Shown here: positions 51,584 to 59,350 of the stretch, one piece after another
Layout of the letters: each line of letters opens with the position of its first letter
Numbering within the stretch: the first letter of the stretch is position 1
Assembly: GCF_039537005.1 (NCBI RefSeq)
Contig: NZ_BAAAZR010000004.1
Span: 186,001 to 250,000, forward strand
Source: Sphaerisporangium flaviroseum
GTDB taxonomy: Bacteria; Actinomycetota; Actinomycetes; Streptosporangiales; Streptosporangiaceae
Reading direction: 5' to 3'
Length of the DNA stretch: 64,000 nt
Position numbers and translations under genes: made by a program
Notes under the pieces: model-generated
What the model was told of the DNA's origin: nothing
The model's database searches: none
Seen by the model: only the letters and a program-made list of their open reading frames with translations

Positions 51584-52914
51584 TGCGGATCCTGCTCGCG
51601 CAGAACATGTTCCACCTGCCGGCCCACGGCGGGGCCAACAAGTCCAACCGCATCATGATGGAGCAGCTCGCCGCCCAGGGCCACGCCTGTCACGTCATCG
51701 CCCCGCTCAGCGGCGCGCTCCGCCGTACGTCCCTGAACGCCCATCTCTCCTACCTCCAGGGGCTGGGGGCGGAGATCCGGTCGGTGAGCGACGATGTGGT
51801 GGTCTACGAGTACCGGGGAGTGGTGGCGCATGCCGTCGTCAATCCCTCGCGGCTGGCCCGGCAGGTCGGCGCGGTCGCCGGCGCGGTGGACCCCACCTGG
51901 ACGCTGGTGCCCTCCGACGACCCAGGGCTGATCATGCTCGGGGCCGCATCGCGCGCGACGCCGGGACGGGTGGTCTACCTGGCGCACACGCTGCAGCAAC
52001 TGCCCTTCGGGCCGGAGGCGTTCTACCCGAGCGCCGCCGGAACCCGCATGGTGAGGGCCGCGGCGGGGGTCGTCGCCGTCAGCCGCGCGGCGCGCGACCA
52101 TCTGCGCACCTGGGGATCGATCGAGTCGGAGCTGATCCATCCCCAGGTGTACGGCCCCGGCCCGTTCACCCGCGCCCGGCCGTCGCCGGCCGGCGAACAG
52201 GGGGCGGTGACCATGGTGAACCCCTGCGCCTACAAGGGGCTCCCGCTCTTCCTGGCCCTGGCCGACGCCCACCCCGGCACCTCCTTCGTGGCCGTGCCCA
52301 CCTGGGGCTCCACCGACGCCGACCTCGACGCGCTGCGGAGCAGGCCGAACATCAGGCTCGTGGATCCGGTCGACGACATCGGCGAGATCCTCGCCATGAC
52401 CGAGATCCTCGTCATGCCGTCGCTGTGGGACGAGACGTTCGGCTACACGGCCGTGGAGGCGATGCTTCGCGGCGTCCCGGTGCTGGCGTCCGATGTCGGC
52501 GGGCTCTCGGAGGCCAAGCTCGGCGTGCCGTACCTGCTGCCCGTCCGGCGCATCACCGGGTACCAGGCCGAGGCGCACGCGCGTCCGGCGCCGATCGTGC
52601 CCGAGCAGGACCCCGGGCCGTGGACCGCGGCGCTGGACCGGCTGCTGTCCGACCCCGGCCACCGTCGTGAGCTGGGCCGCCGGTCCAGGGAGGCCGCCGC
52701 GTCGTTCGTGGCCTCGCTGGACGAGAGGGCGCTCGAGCGCTACCTGACCGAGCTGAGGCCCGCGGACACGCCCGTCCCCGCCGTCCGGCCCCGGGCGAAG
52801 GCGCTCACCCCGGAGCGGCGGGCCGCGCTGGCCGCGCTGCTGGCGGGCCACGCCGCTCCCCCGCCGCCACCGGCTCCGGAATCCGTCCCCGAGCAAGGAG
52901 ACCATCCATCGTGA
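51580..52914 (+). CDS. GT4-family glycosyltransferase
   Basis: 444 residues, ATG overlapping the previous stop. GT-B retaining type: MRILLAQNMFHLPAHGGANKSNRIMMEQLA with the glycine-rich acceptor loop, AYKGLPLFLALADAHPG, and MPSLWDETFGYTAVEAMLRGVPVLASDVGGLSEA with the E-x7-E motif. A Pro/Ala-rich tail follows from about residue 395. It probably adds a second sugar to the peptide or a sugar to a carrier-bound intermediate. It is coupled to E1alpha by a GTGA overlap. Confidence 0.87.
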   Translation: MMRILLAQNMFHLPAHGGANKSNRIMMEQLAAQGHACHVIAPLSGALRRTSLNAHLSYLQGLGAEIRSVSDDVVVYEYRGVVAHAVVNPSRLARQVGAVAGAVDPTWTLVPSDDPGLIMLGAASRATPGRVVYLAHTLQQLPFGPEAFYPSAAGTRMVRAAAGVVAVSRAARDHLRTWGSIESELIHPQVYGPGPFTRARPSPAGEQGAVTMVNPCAYKGLPLFLALADAHPGTSFVAVPTWGSTDADLDALRSRPNIRLVDPVDDIGEILAMTEILVMPSLWDETFGYTAVEAMLRGVPVLASDVGGLSEAKLGVPYLLPVRRITGYQAEAHARPAPIVPEQDPGPWTAALDRLLSDPGHRRELGRRSREAAASFVASLDERALERYLTELRPADTPVPAVRPRAKALTPERRAALAALLAGHAAPPPPPAPESVPEQGDHPS

Positions 52915-53837
52915 CCGGCACCGCGCAGGCGTACCGGCTGCCCGTGGCCAAGGTCCACGACGAGGACCTCGAGCGGCTCCTGCTCATCCGCCACTTCGAG
53001 CTGACCCTGCTGAAGCTGTTCGAGCGTGGGGCGCTCAACGGCACCACGCACACCTGTCTCGGTCAGGAGCACATCCCCGTAGCGCTGAGTCCGCTGCTGT
53101 ACGAGGACGACTTCGTCTTCAGCAACCACCGCGGGCACGGTCACTTCCTGGCCCGGTACGCCGAGCCGCACGGGCTGCTCGCGGAGATCATGGGCCGCGA
53201 GGGCGCACTGTGCGGGGGCGTCGGCGGCAGCCAGCACATCTACCACCGCCGGTTCCTGTCCACCGGGGTGCAGGGAGAGAGCCTGCCGGTGGCGGTCGGG
53301 GTGGCCCTGCGTCTGAAACGGACCAGCCACGGCGGGCTCGCCTGCGCCTACATCGGGGACGGCACCTTCGGCGAGGGTTCGGTGTACGAGGCGCTGAACA
53401 TGGCGCAGTTGTGGCGGGCGCCCCTGCTGGTCGTGGTGGAGAACAACGGCATCGCCCAGTCGACTCCGACGGCGGCGCAGATGTCCGGCACGGTGGCCGC
53501 GCGGGCCGAGGCGTTCGGCATCCGGTACCACCGGATCGCGACCGTCGACGTCGCGCACATCCGTGACCAGCTCGGGCCGCTGGTCACGGGGGTAAGGCAG
53601 AGCTCCCGGCCGCTGGTCGTGGAGTTCGTCACGCACCGGATCGGCCCGCACAGCAAGGGGGACGACACCCGCTCCGCGCGCGACCGGCTCGACGCCGAGC
53701 TGTCCGGCTGGCACCGGGCCTACAGCGAGGCCTTCCCCGAGCGGTTCGCCAGGATCGACGCCTGCCAGCGCGACCTGGTCGCCCGCGTCGCCGCCGAGGT
53801 CACGGCCAGGCCGGTCGTCACCCGGGAACGTCCGTGA
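52911..53837 (+). CDS. 2-oxoacid dehydrogenase-type E1 alpha subunit
   Basis: 308 residues, GTG start. Thiamine-diphosphate subunit: GDG at 149-151 and the NN of VENNG at 178-179 define the ThDP/Mg motif; TCLGQE, HRGHG and GGVGGSQHIY are family landmarks. The ThDP is shared with the beta subunit encoded next. It decarboxylates a 2-oxo acid, or takes a C2 unit from a ketose phosphate as NapB-type enzymes do, and passes the acyl to E2 lipoate. Placement inside an NRPS operon instead of with E3 suggests a dedicated starter-unit pathway. Substrate unknown. Confidence 0.9.
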   Translation: MTGTAQAYRLPVAKVHDEDLERLLLIRHFELTLLKLFERGALNGTTHTCLGQEHIPVALSPLLYEDDFVFSNHRGHGHFLARYAEPHGLLAEIMGREGALCGGVGGSQHIYHRRFLSTGVQGESLPVAVGVALRLKRTSHGGLACAYIGDGTFGEGSVYEALNMAQLWRAPLLVVVENNGIAQSTPTAAQMSGTVAARAEAFGIRYHRIATVDVAHIRDQLGPLVTGVRQSSRPLVVEFVTHRIGPHSKGDDTRSARDRLDAELSGWHRAYSEAFPERFARIDACQRDLVARVAAEVTARPVVTRERP

Positions 53838-54847
53838 CCCGGACGGAACGGGTCGCCGACAACCTCAACCAGGCACTGCACCAGGTCATGGCCGATGATC
53901 CCTGCGTGCACGTGCTCGGCGAGGACATCGTCGATCCGTACGGCGGCGCGTTCAAGATCACCAAAGGGCTCTCCACCCGGTACGGCTCCCGGGTGATGGC
54001 CACCCCGCTGAGCGAGGGCGGGATCGTCGGGGTCGGCGCGGGGCTCGCGCTGGCCGGTGACAAGGCCATCGTCGAGATCATGTTCGCGGACTTCACGGGT
54101 CTGGCGTTCGACCAGCTGCTCAACTTCGCGAGCAAGTCCACCATGATGTACGGCAGGCGCGTCCCCATCCCCCTGGTCGTACGCTGCCCGACGGGCGGCG
54201 GCCGGGGGTACGGCCCGACCCACAGCCAGAGCCTGCAGAAGCACTTCATCGGGATCCCCGGGCTGTCGGTGTTCGAGATGAGCCCGTTCCACGACGCCCG
54301 CGAACTGCTCCCCCACCTGCTGTCGCTGGGCGAGCCGTGCATGCTCTTCGAGGACAAGGTGCTGTACACGCGGCGCTCATTCCGGCAGGGGCGGCTCGAC
54401 GACCTGTTCGTCTTCGACATGGCCGGCCCGCCGCCGTACACCGCCCGCGTCCGGCTCGTCGACGGCGGCGAGCCGGACTGCACGCTGATCGCGCCCGGCG
54501 GGGTCGCGCACCGGGCGCTCTCGGCGATGCGCACCCTGCTGCTGGAGGACGAGATCACCTGCCAGCTACTCGTACCGGCCCGGCTGTACCCCTTCGACCC
54601 CGGGCCGCTGCTCCCCCTGCTCGGCGGGACGCGGCACATCTGCGTGGCCGAGGAGAGCGCCGCCGGGGGGACCTGGGGAAGCGAGGTGGCCCACCGGCTG
54701 CACGGCCACCTGTGGGACTCCCTTCCCCGGCCGGTGAGCGTGGTGCACTCGGCGCCGGACGTGGTCCCCACCGCGTTCCACCTCGAACGCGACGTCCTGC
54801 TCCAGGACACCACCATCCGCCAGGCCGTCCTGGAGGGCCTCACATGA
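53834..54847 (+). CDS. 2-oxoacid dehydrogenase-type E1 beta subunit
   Basis: 337 residues, GTG overlapping the alpha stop. Transketolase-like pyrimidine-binding domain with VLGEDIVDPYGGAFKITKGLSTRYG, TPLSEGGIVGVGAGLALAG (conserved Glu that activates ThDP) and EIMFADFTGLAFDQLLNFASK, followed by the transketolase C-terminal domain from about 205. RCPTGGGRGYGPTHSQSLQKHF supplies the conserved active-site loop. It forms a heterotetramer with the alpha subunit. Similar to acetoin or branched-chain E1 beta in length. Confidence 0.9.
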   Translation: MTRTERVADNLNQALHQVMADDPCVHVLGEDIVDPYGGAFKITKGLSTRYGSRVMATPLSEGGIVGVGAGLALAGDKAIVEIMFADFTGLAFDQLLNFASKSTMMYGRRVPIPLVVRCPTGGGRGYGPTHSQSLQKHFIGIPGLSVFEMSPFHDARELLPHLLSLGEPCMLFEDKVLYTRRSFRQGRLDDLFVFDMAGPPPYTARVRLVDGGEPDCTLIAPGGVAHRALSAMRTLLLEDEITCQLLVPARLYPFDPGPLLPLLGGTRHICVAEESAAGGTWGSEVAHRLHGHLWDSLPRPVSVVHSAPDVVPTAFHLERDVLLQDTTIRQAVLEGLT

Positions 54848-56160
54848 TCGACATACGCGTGCCCAAGCTGAACACCAACGACGCCCAGTACGTGCTGGTG
54901 GAGTGGGTCGCCGAGGACGGAAGCCCGGTGCGGGCGGGCGATCCGCTGGCCGTGGTGGAGACCTCGAAGACGGCCGAGGAGATCGTCTCCGAGGGCGAGG
55001 GGCTACTCAGCCGGAACCTTCCGGAGGGCGCCGACTGCGAACCCGGCCAGGTCATCGCCCGCCTGTTCGACACCGACCAGGAACGCAGGGTCTTCACGGA
55101 AGCCGGCCGCGAACCTGCGGCCTTCACCGAAGGCGAGCCGGTGACCACCGAAGCCCGCCAGGAACCCGCGGCCTTCACCGAAGGCGAGCCGGTGACCACC
55201 GAAGCCGGCCGGGAACCCGCGACCTTCACCGAAGGCGAGCCGGTGATCACCGCACCGGCACGGGCCCTGATGGACCGGCTCGGCATCACCACCGAGCGGA
55301 TACGCGCCCTCGACAAGAAGATCATCCGTCGCTCCGACATCGAAGAGCTCCTGTCCACCGCCCCTCCGCCATCCGAGCGCGCGGATGAGGCGCGGGGAGG
55401 CCGGATCGTCACGCTCTCCCGTGCGCAACAGCGGGCCGCCTCGGTTGTGGAACTGTCGTACCGGACCATCCCCGCCGCCTTCACCGTCATGAAGGTCGAT
55501 GTCGGCGCGGCGCTCTCGGCGGGCCGCGCGCTCACCAGGAGCCTGCGGACGCTGGTCGGGCTGCCCGAGTTGCTCGTCAAGGCGGTGGGCTCGCTCCACG
55601 AACGGTTCCCGCTGTTCTTCGCCTCCCCCATCGACGCGCGCACCGTACGGGTGGCCGGGGCGGCGCATGTGGGGGTCACCTTCGACGTCGGCAAGGGCCT
55701 GGTCATCCCCGTCCTCACCGACGCCTCGGCGCGTTCGCTGGCCGACATCTCCCGCGCGCTCATGGCCTTCCGGCTGACCGCCATGCGCGGTGAGTTCCGG
55801 GAACGTGACCTGCGGGGGGCCGGCATCGTCGTGACGCTGCACAACGAGCCCGGAGTCCTGCTGGCCGTGCCGATCATCTTCCCCGGTCACGTCTGCGCGC
55901 TGTCGCTCGCCGCGCCGTACCAGGAGGTGGTCCCGGATGGCGGGGGCGGCTTCGAGGTACGGGATGTGGTGCAGCTCGGAGTGGCGTTCGACCACCGCGT
56001 GGTGAACGGCCGCGACGCCGTCCAGTTCCTCGACGCGCTCCGCACAGCCCTCGCCTCCCCCGAAACCCTGGCCGCCCCGGGAAACGCCACCTCCGCCGAA
56101 GGCCCCGCCTCCCCCCGATCCCTTGCCTCGCCGGAAGCCGAAGGCGGGGCGACGGCATGA
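54844..56160 (+). CDS. 2-oxoacid dehydrogenase-type E2 acyltransferase
   Basis: 438 residues, ATG overlapping E1 beta. Lipoyl domain 1-78 with lipoyl Lys42 in VVETSKTAEE; 17-residue repeats 85-135; short peripheral-subunit-binding domain ~137-170 (RALMDRLGI...RRSDIEELL); acyltransferase domain ~185-400. The catalytic motif reads DHRVVNGRD (His384), with Asn388 where E2 enzymes nearly always have Asp (HxxxDG). Acyl acceptor may be the free carrier protein instead of CoA (inference). A Pro/Ser/Ala tail follows from ~402. No E3 gene is present; reoxidation of the lipoyl group would need the cell's general E3. Confidence 0.88.
   Translation: MIDIRVPKLNTNDAQYVLVEWVAEDGSPVRAGDPLAVVETSKTAEEIVSEGEGLLSRNLPEGADCEPGQVIARLFDTDQERRVFTEAGREPAAFTEGEPVTTEARQEPAAFTEGEPVTTEAGREPATFTEGEPVITAPARALMDRLGITTERIRALDKKIIRRSDIEELLSTAPPPSERADEARGGRIVTLSRAQQRAASVVELSYRTIPAAFTVMKVDVGAALSAGRALTRSLRTLVGLPELLVKAVGSLHERFPLFFASPIDARTVRVAGAAHVGVTFDVGKGLVIPVLTDASARSLADISRALMAFRLTAMRGEFRERDLRGAGIVVTLHNEPGVLLAVPIIFPGHVCALSLAAPYQEVVPDGGGGFEVRDVVQLGVAFDHRVVNGRDAVQFLDALRTALASPETLAAPGNATSAEGPASPRSLASPEAEGGATA
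55096..55248 (+). repeat. Three 51-bp tandem repeats in the E2 linker
   Basis: Encode TEAGREPAAFTEGEPVT, TEARQEPAAFTEGEPVT and TEAGREPATFTEGEPVI, the flexible arm behind the lipoyl domain. High DNA identity points to recent expansion. Confidence 0.85.
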
Positions 56161-58040
56161 GTGACGAGACGCGCGGGCGGGTCGCCGGTCTGCCCTCCCA
56201 ACGGCAGGAACTGGTCGCCCGGCTGCTCGCGGCGCGCAAGCGACCGGCGGGCGACGCCATCCCGCTCGTCCCCCGCGACTCCGGCCTGCTCGAATGCTCG
56301 CCCGAGCAACGGCGGCTCTGGCTCGCCGCCCAGATGGACCGCCAGGTAGCCGCGCCCAACGCCACGCTCGGGCTCGGCCTGTCCGGACCGCTCGACCTCG
56401 GAGCCCTGGCCAAGGCGTTGATCGGCCTGACCGAGCGGCACGAGACGCTGCGTACGGTGTTCGTGAACTCCGGCGGCGAACCGCGCCAGATGGTCCTCGG
56501 CTCGGTCGACGCGCCTGTGACGGTGGTCGACCTCACCGGCGATCCTGATGGGGAACGCACGGCGCGCAGGCTGGCGGTGGCCGCGGGAGGCGAGTGGTTC
56601 GATCTCGCCTCGGGCCCGCTGCTGCGCCTCACCGTCTACCGCCTCGCCCCGGAGGAGCACCGCCTGCTGCTGGTCTGCGGCCACATCGTCTGTGACGGGG
56701 GCTCCATGGAGGTGGTGGCCCGCGAACTCGCCGCTCTGTACAGCGGGCGGGCGCTGCCCGAGCCGCCGCCGGTGCGGTACGCCGACTACGCCGCCTGGGC
56801 ACGAGCACGCGCCCGGACCCGGGGCACCGAACGCCTGGCCCACTGGCGCGAGCGCCTCGGCGACGAGCCACCCCTGTTCGGCCGGCCTCCTGGCTCCGCT
56901 GACACGACGTCGCGGGCCCATGGCGGGGCGGCGCGGGCCGGGGACGCGGGACCCCGGGCCGATGGCGGGGCGACGGGAAGTGGAGGCGGGCGGCGCACCG
57001 GGACCTCGGTGGCGCAGGTGGAGGCGGGCTTGATCGACGGGCTGCGGCGTGGCGCCGCGACGCCGTTCGTCGCGGTGCTGGCGGCGCTGTTCGTCCTGCT
57101 GCACCGGGTGACGGGCCGGAGCGGCATCACCATCGGCACGGCGTCCTCTGCGCGGACGCGCCGGGAACTGGAGCCCGTCGTCGGCTGCTTCGTCAACATG
57201 GTCCCGGTCCCCGTCCGGCTGGACGGGTCCGAGGGGTTCCACGAGGTGATGGCGAGAACGCGGGACGAGGTCGGGGCTGCCCTCGCCAACGAGGTGCCCT
57301 TCGACGCGCTGGTGTCGAGCCTCGGCGGGCGGCGGCGGCCGGGAGTGCATCCGATCTTCCAGGTGGCGTTCATCCAGCGCGACGGTCCGGCCACACCGGA
57401 GGGGTGGCACGGGCTCCGGGCCTTCGAGTGGGGCCAGGAGGTCGACGACTCCACCTACGATCTGACGCTCACGATGACGCCCAAGGGCACGGGACACGAA
57501 CTGGTCTTCGCCCACCGGTTCGACCGGATCCCGGACGAGCCTGCCGGATCGCTGGCCACGGGCTTCGAGACGTTGCTCACCGCGCTCTCGATCTCGCCGG
57601 ACGTCCCGGTGGGCGACCTGGCGGTGCCACCCCTGGACGGCTTCCCGCCCCTCCCTGTCCGGGCGGAGGCGGGGACGTCCGGCGATCCCGCCGAGGCGAT
57701 CCAGAAGCCCGCCGCCCCACTCGGGACCGGGCCGCCGCCCGGGCACGCCGCCGGCGCCGTCGGGCCGGGTCAGGCGGGGCGGGCGGCCGGCGCGGACGGG
57801 AGGCTGGTGGCGGAGATCCGCCGGATCTGGGGCGACGTCCTGGGAGTCTCCGGCATCGACGAGCACACGGACCTGTTCGACCTCGGCGGGGACTCGCTGG
57901 CGATCACCCAGATGGCGGCCCGCATCCGGGACGTCCTCGGCGTGGAGGTGCCGGCGTACATGTTCTTCGAGGCTCCGACCGTGCGTGGCTTCGCCGACGC
58001 CGTGATGGCCCTCGAAAAGGCTCCTGACAACGATCATTGA
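56157..58040 (+). CDS. Stand-alone NRPS condensation-carrier (C-T) protein
   Basis: 627 residues, ATG overlapping the E2 stop. Condensation domain ~45-480, carrier ~545-620 with Ser580 in FDLGGDSLAIT. The active-site motif reads GHIVCDG (175-181) instead of HHxxxDG: the first His is Gly, while the catalytic second His176 and Asp180 are kept. A Gly/Ala/Arg-rich insertion (~250-285) and a Pro/Gly/Ala linker (~500-545) are low-complexity. There is no adenylation domain, so the carrier must be loaded in trans. It could join the E1/E2-derived acyl on the free carrier to a residue, or attach the peptide to another acceptor. Last gene of the plus operon. Confidence 0.88.
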   Translation: MSDETRGRVAGLPSQRQELVARLLAARKRPAGDAIPLVPRDSGLLECSPEQRRLWLAAQMDRQVAAPNATLGLGLSGPLDLGALAKALIGLTERHETLRTVFVNSGGEPRQMVLGSVDAPVTVVDLTGDPDGERTARRLAVAAGGEWFDLASGPLLRLTVYRLAPEEHRLLLVCGHIVCDGGSMEVVARELAALYSGRALPEPPPVRYADYAAWARARARTRGTERLAHWRERLGDEPPLFGRPPGSADTTSRAHGGAARAGDAGPRADGGATGSGGGRRTGTSVAQVEAGLIDGLRRGAATPFVAVLAALFVLLHRVTGRSGITIGTASSARTRRELEPVVGCFVNMVPVPVRLDGSEGFHEVMARTRDEVGAALANEVPFDALVSSLGGRRRPGVHPIFQVAFIQRDGPATPEGWHGLRAFEWGQEVDDSTYDLTLTMTPKGTGHELVFAHRFDRIPDEPAGSLATGFETLLTALSISPDVPVGDLAVPPLDGFPPLPVRAEAGTSGDPAEAIQKPAAPLGTGPPPGHAAGAVGPGQAGRAAGADGRLVAEIRRIWGDVLGVSGIDEHTDLFDLGGDSLAITQMAARIRDVLGVEVPAYMFFEAPTVRGFADAVMALEKAPDNDH

Positions 58041-58042
58041 CG

Positions 58043-58078
58043 CCACGGGCCGTCAAGCCGCACGCCGGCGGCCCGTGG
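58043..58078 (+). terminator. Hairpin ending the plus-strand NRPS operon
   Basis: CCACGGGCCG (58043-58052) and CGGCCCGTGG (58069-58078) form a perfect 10-bp stem with a 16-nt loop directly after the last stop. Confidence 0.65.
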
Positions 58079-58196
58079 TGAAGTAGTGGGGAGGCGTGGT
58101 GCCGGGGATCGGTGCGCGCTGCCCAATATCAGCCTGAACTGCGGCGATGCCTACTCAGGCGGAGCCGCAGGCGTGTGAGGGCATTTACCGATTCGG

Positions 58197-58225
58197 TTGA
58201 CTCCATGGCCCGCAGCCTTTACGTT
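58197..58225 (+). promoter_or_regulatory. Predicted promoter of the aldose epimerase gene
   Basis: -35 TTGACT (58197-58202), 17-bp spacer, -10 TACGTT (58220-58225). The leader would be about 130 nt. Confidence 0.65.
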
Positions 58226-58235
58226 GTTGGCCCTA

Positions 58236-58249
58236 TGGGAGCGCTCCCA
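58236..58249. promoter_or_regulatory. CebR box at the aldose epimerase promoter
   Basis: Perfect TGGGAGCGCTCCCA beginning 10 bases after the -10, the same geometry as at the NRPS promoters. Confidence 0.88.
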
Positions 58250-58365
58250 CTCCCCGTGCCCCGGGGTCGGGTTTTGATCACCGGTCGGCAACGGGAATGA
58301 TGGGGCGTGCTCAGCCTGGTTCGCCCGTATTCATATGTTTCACAGGTCAATGAGAGGATTCCCCC

Positions 58366-59262
58366 GTGCCTCAGTACGTCCTTCGCGGTGGTGAATACAG
58401 CGCCGAGGTGACCCGGCTGGGCGCTGCTCTGCGGGTGCTCAGGCACGGCGGCCGTGACGTCGTGACGAGCTGGCCGGAAGACGGCCCCATCCCGCACTAC
58501 AGCGGCACGCTCCTGGCCCCCTGGCCCAACCGCGTCGCCCGCGGGCACTACACCTTCGAAGGCGAGCGGTTCGAGGTGCCGATCAACGAGCCCGAGCGCG
58601 GTCACGCCCTCCACGGCCTGGTGGCGTTCGCCGACTGGGAGGTCCTCGAGCTGCTCACCGTCGAGGACGAGCACGGGTTCGTACGGCTGGTGCACACGAT
58701 CGAGCCGTCCCCCGGCTACCCGTTCCGCCTGGCGCTCCAGGTACGCTACGCCCTCACGCCGGACGGCCTGACGACGACGCTCACCGCCGAGAACACCGGC
58801 GACCGGCGCGCACCCTACGGCTGCGGCCCCCACCCCTGGCTGATCGCCGACGACGGCGCGGAGGAGAGCTGGGAGCTGGATCTGCCGGCCGAGCGCGTGC
58901 TCCTCACCGACGAGGTGCTCGTGCCCACCACGCTCGAACAGGTCGGCGGCACGGCGTTCGACTTCCGGACCCCCCGTCCCATCGCCGGCACCGTCATGGA
59001 CGAGGCGTTCACCGGGCTGGCCGCCGATTCCGGCGGCACCACGCGGGTGCGGCTGCGCGGCGCGACGAGCGGGGTCGATATCTCCTGGGAGGCCGCCTCG
59101 ATGCCGTGGGTGCAGCTGTGCACCGGCACCGGGTTCGGCCACCGCGGCATCGCCATCGAGCCGATGACCTGCCCGCCCGACGCCTTCAACTCGGGCACCG
59201 ATCTCGTCGTGCTCGAGCCCGGCGGCAAGCACGAGGTGAGCTGGACGATCTCCGCTCTCTGA
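58366..59262 (+). CDS. Aldose 1-epimerase (mutarotase) family protein
   Basis: 298 residues, GTG start after GAGAGG. GalM-like beta-sandwich: LLAPWPNRVARGHYTFEG, HALHGLVAFADW with catalytic His, GCGPHPWLIAD with the second His, and IAIEPMTCPPDAFNSG with the catalytic Glu near residue 266. It interconverts alpha and beta anomers of glucose in the cytosol. The CebR box in its promoter ties it to cellobiose use: beta-glucosidases release beta-glucose and mutarotation supplies the other anomer for glucokinase and glucosyl metabolism. It does not appear to belong to the NRPS cluster itself. Confidence 0.88.
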   Translation: MPQYVLRGGEYSAEVTRLGAALRVLRHGGRDVVTSWPEDGPIPHYSGTLLAPWPNRVARGHYTFEGERFEVPINEPERGHALHGLVAFADWEVLELLTVEDEHGFVRLVHTIEPSPGYPFRLALQVRYALTPDGLTTTLTAENTGDRRAPYGCGPHPWLIADDGAEESWELDLPAERVLLTDEVLVPTTLEQVGGTAFDFRTPRPIAGTVMDEAFTGLAADSGGTTRVRLRGATSGVDISWEAASMPWVQLCTGTGFGHRGIAIEPMTCPPDAFNSGTDLVVLEPGGKHEVSWTISAL

Positions 59263-59350
59263 CCGCCCCGACCCGGCCTCCGCCGGACCAGACCCCCCTG
59301 ACCGACCCGAGCGAGCCCCGATCGTCTCGACGAGCTAAGCGATGTGACCG

